NCBI GenBank assembly: GCA_903833595.1
Contig: CAILFU010000004.1
Coordinates: 1 to 35,862 of the forward strand
DNA: 35,862 nt
Source: an uncultured Pseudomonadota bacterium
GTDB lineage: Bacteria; Pseudomonadota; Gammaproteobacteria; Burkholderiales; Methylophilaceae
Direction: 5' to 3'
A program made the position numbers and the translations under genes. Position 1 is the first letter of the stretch, and the number at the start of each line of letters is the position of its first letter. Under the pieces are notes generated by a model. It was not told where the DNA came from. It saw only the letters and a list, made by a program, of their open reading frames with translations, and did no database searches. Shown piece by piece: positions 1 to 8,389 of the stretch.

Positions 1-479
1 AACCCAATTGCTTGAAGGCGCTTCACATCCGCGTACACTCGGCTATAGGGACGATTCATATCACGTGCTACCTGATAGATATTCTTCGATGAACGGCTGC
101 AGATATCCACATACGTTGCCTTTAATTGTTTGCTCATTGGTTTCTCAATAGCACAGGCATGCCCACTAAAGGCAAAGCCTGTCATCATCATCGACCACAA
201 GCCATCCAAGATAACTTTCCCTTGCCTACTTGAGGTGTGCTCGCTATCCACATCCTGACGCATGCTTTGCCACGCCTGTGCAAACTGGCGATCACCCAGT
301 AATCGGACGAAGTCTGCCCCAGCAATAATGGAGACCGACTGATTTAATACCTTAAGGTGCTCATGGTGGGTGCTGTCGGTGATCGCAGCAACCCAATAAG
401 CGTAAGGCATCACTCTATCGTGGAAACAGGTTCTAGAAAGTTTATTCCACAATATTTCGCGCGCTGACACCCTAGCCAT
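1..479 (-). CDS. Partial ORF (C-terminus off window), partner gene of the AbiEii-like protein; possible winged-helix segment near the visible end
   Basis: Manual minus-strand translation from ATG at 479: MARVSAREILWNKLSRTCFHDRVMPYAYWVAAITDSTHHEHLKVLNQSV...YQVARDMNRPYSRVYADVKRLQAIGL, open to the window edge. Its start overlaps the stop of the 472..1218 gene. Confidence 0.6.
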   Translation of the reverse strand, partial: MARVSAREILWNKLSRTCFHDRVMPYAYWVAAITDSTHHEHLKVLNQSVSIIAGADFVRLLGDRQFAQAWQSMRQDVDSEHTSSRQGKVILDGLWSMMMTGFAFSGHACAIEKPMSKQLKATYVDICSRSSKNIYQVARDMNRPYSRVYADVKRLQAIG

Positions 480-1218
480 AATGAACCATTTCCTTAAACA
501 CTTCTTGCATCCGATTTCTGACGATCGACATCCTATCGACCGGCTTGATATCCGCTATGTATTGATTCGTCTGATCAATATCCATTTGTTCAAACTCATC
601 CATCATAGCGATCCATGGCATAGAGGCCAACCCTGCCAAAAAGGCTTTCTGTGGGAAGTTTGCCCCCTGCTGATTGATTGCCTTCACAAAAGCCGGCATC
701 GGTTGGATCATCCGATCAAGCATCCACAAATCAAACAAATCGCGCGCCGCCTGCCGGCCATCGGTGGGTGTACTTGCATTGCCTGAGCCTGACACGGTTC
801 GAAGCTTACGATGGTACAAGCCTTCTACCGACTCAATCATAAATTTAGCCTGTCCGATGGGCATCACACGACTTGGGAACATACCCGCATAACCGTCCTC
901 AATAAAGGATACCTTCAATCTAACCTCCGCTATCTGGGTGTACCCAACCAACTGATGAACAAAACGTCCACCCACCTCGAACTGAATATCCTCTAGATTA
1001 ATCCCTAGCTGCCCCAACTGCACCGCCAATCGCTCTGGGTTAAATTGGCCGTCGACAAAGAAATCTAAATCGTAAGAAACCCGGTGGTGCAAATATACGC
1101 GCGCCAGTGCGGTGCCCCCGCAGAGGATGAGCTCAAAGCCCAATGGCTGGATATTGCTCATCCTTAAGAGAAACTGCTCTTGGGCTTGGTATAAGCGTTG
1201 TGTAGGCGTGTCGACCAT
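472..1218 (-). CDS. AbiEii/AbiGii-type nucleotidyltransferase-like protein (possible toxin)
   Basis: 248 aa; 'FELILCGGTALARVYLHHRVSYDLDFFVDG' matches the GGTAL...R.S.DLDFF nucleotidyltransferase motif of AbiEii. Confidence 0.8.
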   Translation of the reverse strand: MVDTPTQRLYQAQEQFLLRMSNIQPLGFELILCGGTALARVYLHHRVSYDLDFFVDGQFNPERLAVQLGQLGINLEDIQFEVGGRFVHQLVGYTQIAEVRLKVSFIEDGYAGMFPSRVMPIGQAKFMIESVEGLYHRKLRTVSGSGNASTPTDGRQAARDLFDLWMLDRMIQPMPAFVKAINQQGANFPQKAFLAGLASMPWIAMMDEFEQMDIDQTNQYIADIKPVDRMSIVRNRMQEVFKEMVHYG

Positions 1219-1397
1219 AATTAAACATAAAAAAGTAATATATCACTTATATTAATTTAATCGCCTAAAAAGTCAACCGTTTAATTGAACAATTAAAGCA
1301 ACTAACAAGGGGTAATAGCGGGCCTAAGTCTGCCCTACCCCCAGTCTAGATGAGAATTAGTCCGTTTTGCAAAAATTACTTTTTATAAATTTAGGGC

Positions 1398-1421
1398 AAA
1401 AAAATACCCATCGGTGATGGG
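1398..1421 (-). terminator. Rho-independent terminator of the XRE/276-aa operon
   Basis: Minus strand reads CCCATC-ACC-GATGGG-TA-TTTTTTT: perfect 6-bp stem, 3-nt loop, T7 tract, just after the stop at 1443. Confidence 0.75.
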
Positions 1422-1442
1422 CGGTTGTTTAAAGTGACTTGC

Positions 1443-2273
1443 TTAGTCTTCAGACGAGACGTCGACGGTGTTACGCTCTTGGCGCCAATGCTGGTGCTTA
1501 CGCAGTTCGGACAAGGTCCGGTAGAAGGCACGATCTAAATCATCATGCACGCGCTGGATACTGTTTTGTTGCATAAACTTTAGGAGGCGCGCCTCTTTGA
1601 TTTCTTTAATAATCTGACGAAGTCGCACGATGTGCTCAATGACGCTGACGACATCTTTATATTCGTTTAAGAAATCTTCACAGTAAAACTTAATGAATGG
1701 GTGCACCTTACCATCCGATGTCTTAATGCTCATGGTTGGCCACAGGGCGGAGTCTTGCCTATTATTTCTGACAGCTTCGGCCTCTAAGTAGTCGAAGAGT
1801 AAAGGTGATGATTGCTTTAAAGCCTTCAATTCCTGTGCGGTAGGGATGGTCTCAATATACTGGTTGCAGAGGCCAAATGCTAGCTTCCACTCACCTTCCT
1901 CAACTTGACTCATGGAGTCCACCAAAGTCAGTCCAAAAACCGCTTCACTAATTGCAGCAGGAAAACTCATCTTATAATAATCCGAAGAATCGAATTTAGC
2001 CGTGAGCGCACGAACCAAGCCCGCGTGCTCAATCTTTTGTGCACGCAACTTCTTCCAAGTCAGCACCGTTAGGGTATGCACCATGGTAGAAGCAACGACA
2101 TCCTCAGGGCTAAAGTCCCGGACAAACTGCTCCTCTAGCTCCCGAAAATCTTCCTCACTCTCGCCTGGCAATATGATTAAGGAAGAGTAAGCACCGGTCT
2201 TGATGGCATTGTGGGCACTGGCCATCTTGCCTGCTGCAGTCTTAGGCCCACCGGTACGCTTAGAGTTAATCAC
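1443..2273 (-). CDS. Uncharacterised 276-aa protein with N-terminal 'RTGGPKTAAGK...NAIKTGAYS' motif
   Basis: Long ORF 8 bp after the XRE gene; the N-terminal motif resembles the 'STGPKT..GK..S..NALKHG' type seen in hypothetical proteins; remainder unassigned. Confidence 0.7.
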   Translation of the reverse strand: MINSKRTGGPKTAAGKMASAHNAIKTGAYSSLIILPGESEEDFRELEEQFVRDFSPEDVVASTMVHTLTVLTWKKLRAQKIEHAGLVRALTAKFDSSDYYKMSFPAAISEAVFGLTLVDSMSQVEEGEWKLAFGLCNQYIETIPTAQELKALKQSSPLLFDYLEAEAVRNNRQDSALWPTMSIKTSDGKVHPFIKFYCEDFLNEYKDVVSVIEHIVRLRQIIKEIKEARLLKFMQQNSIQRVHDDLDRAFYRTLSELRKHQHWRQERNTVDVSSED

Positions 2274-2281
2274 GGGTCATA

Positions 2282-2515
2282 TCACTTGTTAAGACGAACG
2301 CCTGGGCGGTCATGCGGCGTTCCTACAAACTCAATGCCAGCTAAATTCATGGCCTGGGTAATTTGATCAATTGTCTTTCCATGGGCAGGAGGAATTCCAT
2401 TAACAGCTTCAATACGCTTAATGGTGGCAACACCTACTTTTGATGCAACAGAAAGCTCTGCCACCGTCATTTTTAGGATTGCTCTTGCCGCTCTTATTTG
2501 TTCGCTTGTAATCAA
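2282..2515 (-). CDS. XRE-family helix-turn-helix regulator
   Basis: 77 aa: 'ITSEQIRAARAILKMTVAELSVASKVGVATIKRIEA' HTH; TTG start at 2515. Confidence 0.8.
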   Translation of the reverse strand: MITSEQIRAARAILKMTVAELSVASKVGVATIKRIEAVNGIPPAHGKTIDQITQAMNLAGIEFVGTPHDRPGVRLNK

Positions 2516-2535
2516 TGCTAAATATCTCTATAATG
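2506..2535 (+). promoter_or_regulatory. Putative sigma70 promoter of the integrase
   Basis: TTGTAA (2506-2511), 18-bp spacer, TATAAT (2530-2535), upstream of the ATG at 2570. Confidence 0.55.
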
Positions 2536-2551
2536 ATACATATGGTATCAC
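2535..2551. promoter_or_regulatory. Putative operator, dyad TGATAC-ATATG-GTATCA
   Basis: Perfect 6-bp arms with 5-bp spacer, in the XRE/integrase divergent region, overlapping the -10 edge. Confidence 0.55.
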
Positions 2552-2569
2552 TTAATGGGCTGAAACATA

Positions 2570-3499
2570 ATGAATGATAATATCCTAATCAGCAATGATG
2601 CAAAAGTTTTATTACATAAAACTATCGAAAAAATCGCTGGTGCTTATGCGCCTACAACCATACGAGCATATAAAGCCGACTTTGCTAAATTTATTGATTT
2701 TTGCGAGTCAAGAGGTGAATCAGCCTTACCTGCCCTGCCTATCAGCATTGCTAGCTATATCGTGCAGTTATCAGCGCAATACAGCTCAGCTTTTATTCGG
2801 CGTATTGTGGTGTCGATCTCTAGTGTGCATAGACTCAACTACTGTGCAGACCCCACCAAGGACCCGGATGTTAATTTAGCAATCAGACGCATGCACCGGC
2901 AGATAGGCAGACACCACCATCAAGCACAAGCCATCAATAAAGATCTTCTTAATAAAATGCTTAAAGCCACAGAGGCTAATCTGCGCGGCATACGTGACCG
3001 AGCATTATTACAGGTGGCCTATGACTCACTATGCCGTAGAAGCGAGATTGTAACATTGCGTTTTGAGGATATAAAAATCACGCAAGCTGAGGACTGTGAG
3101 ACCCCAAGCGTCAGCATCCTGCTACGGCGAAGTAAAACGGATCAAGATGCGCATGGCCGATGGTTATATATTCGATTAGCGACTTGGCATGCAATTCAAG
3201 AATGGATAAGCGCATCCGGAGTAGATTCGGGTTTGCTTTTTAGAGGGGTCAATCGGGGAATTAAGATTACCAAGGGATTAGGCGTGGGCCAAATTGGTAG
3301 AATCTACAAGCGTCTAGTGCGTACCGCCGGCCTAGATGAAAAATTAGCCCAGCACATCAGCGGTCACTCAATGCGCGTAGGGGCAGCGCAAGATCTATTG
3401 CTCTCTGGTGCTAGCCTGCCGATTATTATGGCACGTGGACGATGGACTAAACCGGATACGGTAATGCGCTATATGGAGCATACGGCATTACCTTTTTAA
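2570..3499 (+). CDS. Tyrosine recombinase / site-specific integrase
   Basis: 309 aa; catalytic pattern R ('CRRSEIVTLR'), K ('SKTDQ'), HxxR ('HSMR'), W ('GRW'), Y ('MRYMEH'). Confidence 0.9.
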   Translation: MNDNILISNDAKVLLHKTIEKIAGAYAPTTIRAYKADFAKFIDFCESRGESALPALPISIASYIVQLSAQYSSAFIRRIVVSISSVHRLNYCADPTKDPDVNLAIRRMHRQIGRHHHQAQAINKDLLNKMLKATEANLRGIRDRALLQVAYDSLCRRSEIVTLRFEDIKITQAEDCETPSVSILLRRSKTDQDAHGRWLYIRLATWHAIQEWISASGVDSGLLFRGVNRGIKITKGLGVGQIGRIYKRLVRTAGLDEKLAQHISGHSMRVGAAQDLLLSGASLPIIMARGRWTKPDTVMRYMEHTALPF

Positions 3500-3526
3500 T
3501 ACACTTAAGTTTATTAAATACGCAAT

Positions 3527-4075
3527 TTAATCTTCAAAAACCTCCGCCTGCGACAAAGCCACACCTAACTGATCTTTACCTGACAATATCGGCGCCTGTG
3601 TTATCGGCCATTCAACGTTTATAGTTGGATCATCCCAACGAATGCAACGCTCGTGTTGCGGCGCGTAATAGTCCGTAGTTTTATATAGAAACTCAGTGTT
3701 GTCTTTTAATACAACAAATCCATGGGCAAAGCCTGGTGGCACCCATAATTGGCGTTTATTCTCGGCCGATAAGTGCACCCCAACCCATTGACCAAAAGTA
3801 GCCGATTGGCGACGAATATCCACCGCCACATCAAATACTTCACCTGCAGTGACACGCACTAACTTGCCTTGCGCTTGCTCTATCTGATAATGCAAACCAC
3901 GCAATACGTTAGCAGCAGATTTAGAGTGATTATCTTGCACAAAGTGGGCTTTGATACCCGTGAGGTTTTGGAATGTTTGTTGGTTAAAGCTTTCAAAGAA
4001 AAAGCCCCTTTCGTCACCAAATACTTTAGGTTCCAGTATCAGCACCTCTGGAATAGCCATTTGCACTGCTTGCAT
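3527..4075 (-). CDS. rfbC: dTDP-4-dehydrorhamnose 3,5-epimerase
   Basis: 'EPKVFGDERGFFFESFN', 'QDNHSKSAANVLRGLHYQ', 'WVPPGFAHGFVVL' RmlC motifs. Confidence 0.95.
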   Translation of the reverse strand: MQAVQMAIPEVLILEPKVFGDERGFFFESFNQQTFQNLTGIKAHFVQDNHSKSAANVLRGLHYQIEQAQGKLVRVTAGEVFDVAVDIRRQSATFGQWVGVHLSAENKRQLWVPPGFAHGFVVLKDNTEFLYKTTDYYAPQHERCIRWDDPTINVEWPITQAPILSGKDQLGVALSQAEVFED

Positions 4076-4950
4076 TAAAACACCTGCTCATTCAAAAGTT
4101 GCTTGAGATATTGCCCATAATTATTTTTAATGTATTTGTCCGCCAGCTTATCTAAGGCTGTAGCATCAATGAATTGCATACGGTAGGCAATCTCTTCAGG
4201 ACAAGCAATCTTTAAGCCCTGGCGCTTCTCTATGGTTTGAATAAAGGACGAAGCTTCTAGTAGTGACTCATGTGTACCCGTATCTAGCCAAGCAATACCA
4301 CGCCCCATTACTTCTACCTTCAATTCACCCCGTTTTAAATACTCACGGTTCACATCGGTAATTTCCAACTCACCTCGCGGTGATGGCTTGAGGTTCTTAG
4401 CAATTTCGATTACTTGATTATCATAGAAATATAGCCCTGTAACGGCATATCTTGATTTAGGTGCTTGGGGTTTTTCTTCTAGGCTTATAGCTTGGCCTTG
4501 TGGGTTAAACTCCACAACACCGTAACGCTCTGGATCGCTAACAGGGTAAGCAAATACCGTGGCGCCTTTTGTCATTTTTGCAGCGAGTTGTGTTTTATGG
4601 GCAAGCTCATGACCGTAGAAAATATTGTCACCCAACACCAAGGCGCAACTATCATTACCAATAAAATCTTCACCGATAATAAAGGCTTGCGCAAGACCAT
4701 CGGGTGAAGGTTGCACGGCATATTGAATATCCATGCCCCACAGACTACCATCGCCTAACAACTGCTTGAAACGTGGCGTATCTTCTGGCGTAGAAATGAT
4801 CAACACTTCACGTATGCCTGCTAGCATCAACGTTGTGAGCGGGTAGTAAATCATTGGCTTGTCGTACACAGGCAGTAGCTGTTTAGAAACCACTTGGGTG
4901 ACTGGGTATAAGCGTGTGCCAGAACCTCCAGCTAAAATAATACCTTTCAT
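4075..4950 (-). CDS. rfbA: Glucose-1-phosphate thymidylyltransferase
   Basis: '[38 protein letters not shown]' RmlA signature. Confidence 0.97.
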   Translation of the reverse strand: MKGIILAGGSGTRLYPVTQVVSKQLLPVYDKPMIYYPLTTLMLAGIREVLIISTPEDTPRFKQLLGDGSLWGMDIQYAVQPSPDGLAQAFIIGEDFIGNDSCALVLGDNIFYGHELAHKTQLAAKMTKGATVFAYPVSDPERYGVVEFNPQGQAISLEEKPQAPKSRYAVTGLYFYDNQVIEIAKNLKPSPRGELEITDVNREYLKRGELKVEVMGRGIAWLDTGTHESLLEASSFIQTIEKRQGLKIACPEEIAYRMQFIDATALDKLADKYIKNNYGQYLKQLLNEQVF

Positions 4951-5020
4951 GCTAATCGTATCCTTCGTTTTTCATAATGCTTTTAATTAAGGTCTATAGA
5001 TTTCATTATGGACAGTTGCA

Positions 5021-5521
5021 TTAAACAGCAACAGACACTCTACGCTTTAATTCCATTAAATATTCAGCAGCCTCTGGTGCATCTTCTTCTGGCGCCCATG
5101 CAGCATATTCTTTAGCTTTCTCTGGATTAAACGGCCCTGACTTTACTTCAAACAATATAGAGCCTGGCACTTCTGCAATGACCGTATGCCAAGCACCTGC
5201 AGGCAAATTAACGCCAACGCCAATTACTTGTTGCGACTCATCAGTTTGAGCGCCGAATCTAATAATCTGCTGCACTTGTCCAATATCATCAAATACCAAC
5301 AAAGCCATGCACCCTCGCACAGCGATTAAACATTCATCCTTAGGTTCTATCGAGTGACGGTGAGGCCTAATATAACTATCAATACCGATTGCATTAAATA
5401 AACGCTGACATGGTTCATTATAATGCTGGTGTATATTTTTATGCTGGCGTTGGCGGCTTGATTGCTGAGCTGATTGCGTCAGAGTATCTAAAAACTCTGG
5501 TGAGAAATTTGCTATATCCAC
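5021..5521 (-). CDS. WbuC-family cupin-fold protein
   Basis: 166 aa; 'YNEPCQRLFNAIGIDSYIRPHRHSIEPKDECLIAVRG'; position in a polysaccharide locus. Confidence 0.8.
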   Translation of the reverse strand: MDIANFSPEFLDTLTQSAQQSSRQRQHKNIHQHYNEPCQRLFNAIGIDSYIRPHRHSIEPKDECLIAVRGCMALLVFDDIGQVQQIIRFGAQTDESQQVIGVGVNLPAGAWHTVIAEVPGSILFEVKSGPFNPEKAKEYAAWAPEEDAPEAAEYLMELKRRVSVAV

Positions 5522-5535
5522 GAATTGAAAAAATC

Positions 5536-6204
5536 TTATAAAAAGTATTTTTCTAAAGCTACAGGGGGTTTAGGCAATGATGGGAATATTTTCCAGACAG
5601 CTTTCGACTTAGAAAAAATAACCACCCAAACCGTTAAAGCAATTAATGTAAAGTAAGTCCATAAGCTGTTATTTTTAACATACCAAGCCTCAAGACTACC
5701 CTTGTATGGAGAAATATACTCTTTGTAAAACTGTTTAGCATCAGTATGCTGATGTAGCATTTCCTCTTCAGCGCGAAATACAATCGACCCCATCCCTGAC
5801 AAACCAGGCCGCACGCAGGCAATAGCTTGTTGAACAGTTTGTATATACCCGTCAAAATGATCTTGTGTGAGAGGCCTAGGGCCGATAATACTCATATCTC
5901 CCAGAAAAATATTAAGGAGTTGTGGCAACTCATTAATTTTTGTTTTTCGGAGAAAATTACCCAGAGGCAATATCCGTGGGTCGTTTTTTACAGTCATATT
6001 GCCGGTACCAAGGTTTGGGCTATTTTTAAGCATCGTGGCAAATTTTAGCAAGCCGAAAGATTCGCCATTTATCCCGACTCTATTTTGCTTATAAAAGATT
6101 TCACCTTCACCAGAAAATCGTAAAATAATGACGAGTGGAATCATTAAAGGCGACAATACTAATAAAGCCAATGAAGTAAAAATAATATCAAATATACGTT
6201 GCAT
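5536..6204 (-). CDS. Initiating undecaprenyl-phosphate sugar transferase (PglC/WbaP C-terminal domain type)
   Basis: N-terminal hydrophobic segment; 'LLKFATM', 'RKTKINELPQLLNIFLGDMSIIGPRPL' bacterial sugar-transferase motifs. Confidence 0.9.
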   Translation of the reverse strand: MQRIFDIIFTSLALLVLSPLMIPLVIILRFSGEGEIFYKQNRVGINGESFGLLKFATMLKNSPNLGTGNMTVKNDPRILPLGNFLRKTKINELPQLLNIFLGDMSIIGPRPLTQDHFDGYIQTVQQAIACVRPGLSGMGSIVFRAEEEMLHQHTDAKQFYKEYISPYKGSLEAWYVKNNSLWTYFTLIALTVWVVIFSKSKAVWKIFPSLPKPPVALEKYFL

Positions 6205-6206
6205 GC

Positions 6207-7397
6207 CTACATTCTTCCATCAAGATATTTACCAGTTTCCATGTGTGCAAAATCAGGAATCATTGCGTTGAATAATGCCACAATCTCTGGCTTATCCCAC
6301 GTAGGTTGATGACGCATAGCTTCAATGGTGTTGATAAAATGCTGCAGCTTTTTATCATCAAAAATAGGTGCATTTTTTATCACGCCAACGCTATCAAAAC
6401 GATCCATATCAAGCACCTCATTGGCAGTGAAAAACTCTTCAAAATCCTTCTCGCCAGTGGTGTCACTAGAAAAAAAGTAACAAGGCCACTGTTTTTTAGC
6501 AATTAACTCTGGCGCACGATCTCTGGCTTCATCTTCAGTTGCGCATTCATAAGCTTCGTATCCCAATTCAGCCAAATAACGTACTGCAATGTCAGAGAAT
6601 GTAGTTAAATGCAGATGTTCACTTAGTTTAGGAAAGAAGATATCTCGATTTTCACCCAGTAAACAAGACATTAGACAAAGCTCACCTGACTCTTGGGGTG
6701 TGACAAAATAACGCCTAACATCATTGGGTGCTGATATAGGCTGACGCTTGGAAAAACGTTGATTAAAACCATGTAATAATGAGCCGTCAGAAAAAGCCAC
6801 ATTGGCAAATCGTGCCGTAGAGATTGGCATCTCAAGACTGGCACGCATCAAGAACATTTCCATAATACGTTTACTTGCCCCCATCATATTAACTGGGTTG
6901 GCAGCCTTGTCGGTGGACACACAAAAATACTTAACTGCACCAGCAGCTTTAGCTAATGCAAGGGTGCTGATAGTGTTCAGTATATTCACCTCGATCAAAC
7001 GCATTAGGGTAAACGGGTCTTTCTCACTACGCACGTGCTTTAGTGCAGACAAATTTAGTACATAATCATAACCACCACTCCATTGCATTAATGCACCAAA
7101 CTCAGGCTTACCACAATCGATTGCAAAAGTACGAAAATCGCCTTTAATATAGCCCAGCGTGCTGCGTATATCACGAACCAGTTCCACTACATTATTTTCA
7201 CTGATATCTACCACATGTAGCGCCTTGGGCTCACGCTTAAAAATTTCTCTTGTTACCGCTTGCCCAATTGACCCCGCGCCACCAATAACTAAAAATCGAC
7301 TTGATGACACAATTGCAGAGAGCACTTCTTCATGCTTCGAGATGTCAGATACAAAAAGTGGCCGATCGCGGCCAACCAACTCAAGTATATTGCTCAT
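6207..7397 (-). CDS. UDP-N-acetylglucosamine 4,6-dehydratase-like protein (FlaA1/WbpM-type soluble domain)
   Basis: 'VIGGAGSIGQAVTREIF', 'LNLSALKHVRSEKDP', 'STDKAANPVNMMGASKR'. Confidence 0.85.
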   Translation of the reverse strand: MSNILELVGRDRPLFVSDISKHEEVLSAIVSSSRFLVIGGAGSIGQAVTREIFKREPKALHVVDISENNVVELVRDIRSTLGYIKGDFRTFAIDCGKPEFGALMQWSGGYDYVLNLSALKHVRSEKDPFTLMRLIEVNILNTISTLALAKAAGAVKYFCVSTDKAANPVNMMGASKRIMEMFLMRASLEMPISTARFANVAFSDGSLLHGFNQRFSKRQPISAPNDVRRYFVTPQESGELCLMSCLLGENRDIFFPKLSEHLHLTTFSDIAVRYLAELGYEAYECATEDEARDRAPELIAKKQWPCYFFSSDTTGEKDFEEFFTANEVLDMDRFDSVGVIKNAPIFDDKKLQHFINTIEAMRHQPTWDKPEIVALFNAMIPDFAHMETGKYLDGRM

Positions 7398-7423
7398 ACA
7401 TTTTATGCCCTAAAAATATTCAT

Positions 7424-8386
7424 TTATTTTAATACCGCACCTGGTTGCACATAACCCTCAACCGCCCTCCGCAAACCCTCTTTAACGGAAATAGGCGGAA
7501 CCCAACCTAACAACTGACGAGCCTTACTAATATCCACCTGTAGATTACCGCACAGTCGCTGAGCAACTTCACCTTTACCCAGCAACTTAGCAGCAACTTG
7601 AATAATTAATGCTGGCACTGGCATTAACCTAGAGCTAACCCCCATCGCAGATGCAGCATATTGTAACAATTGAGTAGTCGAAATATCTTCCCCATCACTA
7701 ACGAGGAAGGTTTGATTTGCCGCCGCAGGGTGATGCAAGCAAGTAATAATGAGATCAACCAAATTATCTAGCGCGACTAGACTGCGGGCATTGTTGATTG
7801 CGCCTAAAGGTAGCGGAATGCCTTTATGCAACCAATGCATCATAGACAAAAAATTCCCTTTTACGTCAGGACCATAGACTAGGACAGGCCGGATAATAAC
7901 AACCTCCATACCAGTTTCTTTGGCGACACGAAATAAACCCTCTTCAGCTTCGTATTTAGAAATGCCATATAAATCCAAAGGATAAGCCACATCTTTTTCA
8001 GTAAATGGTCGCCCTTTTTGAGTTTGTTCGCCATTGACTTTAATCGAACTAATAAAAACAAATCGCTTCACACCTGCTGCAGCGGCCTGTTGAGCCAAAT
8101 TTAAAGTGCCAGCAACATTCACACGCCGAAATTCAGCTAAAGGATTAATAGACTGATCTTTCATTACATGCACGCGGGCGGCAGTGTGAACAACCGAACT
8201 AACTCCAATTAATGCTACCGACCAATCAGTATTAGCTTCTAAATCCCCAACTTCTACCACGGGATAATGAGACAACCATTCAATGGGTTTTAATCTCACC
8301 GCAGCAACAGCTAAGGACTTATCAGAAAATAGGCGCTTCATTACGGCACCTCCAACAAAACCTGTTGCTCCAGTAATTAAATACAT
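7424..8386 (-). CDS. SDR-family NAD-dependent epimerase/reductase, WbpV-like
   Basis: 'MYLITGATGFVGGAVMKRLF', 'YGISKYEAE'; beside the 4,6-dehydratase. Confidence 0.8.
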   Translation of the reverse strand: MYLITGATGFVGGAVMKRLFSDKSLAVAAVRLKPIEWLSHYPVVEVGDLEANTDWSVALIGVSSVVHTAARVHVMKDQSINPLAEFRRVNVAGTLNLAQQAAAAGVKRFVFISSIKVNGEQTQKGRPFTEKDVAYPLDLYGISKYEAEEGLFRVAKETGMEVVIIRPVLVYGPDVKGNFLSMMHWLHKGIPLPLGAINNARSLVALDNLVDLIITCLHHPAAANQTFLVSDGEDISTTQLLQYAASAMGVSSRLMPVPALIIQVAAKLLGKGEVAQRLCGNLQVDISKARQLLGWVPPISVKEGLRRAVEGYVQPGAVLK

Positions 8387-8389
8387 AAC

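Noticed and set aside
481-786. Plus-strand ORFs at 481..786, 674..892, 811..996
   Set aside because: Antisense to the AbiEii-like gene, no domain-like motifs, no RBS/promoter support.
4973-5010. CATAATG...CATTATG 7-bp inverted repeat between rfbA and the WbuC-like gene
   Set aside because: AT-rich arms with 24-nt spacing; not distinguishable from chance.
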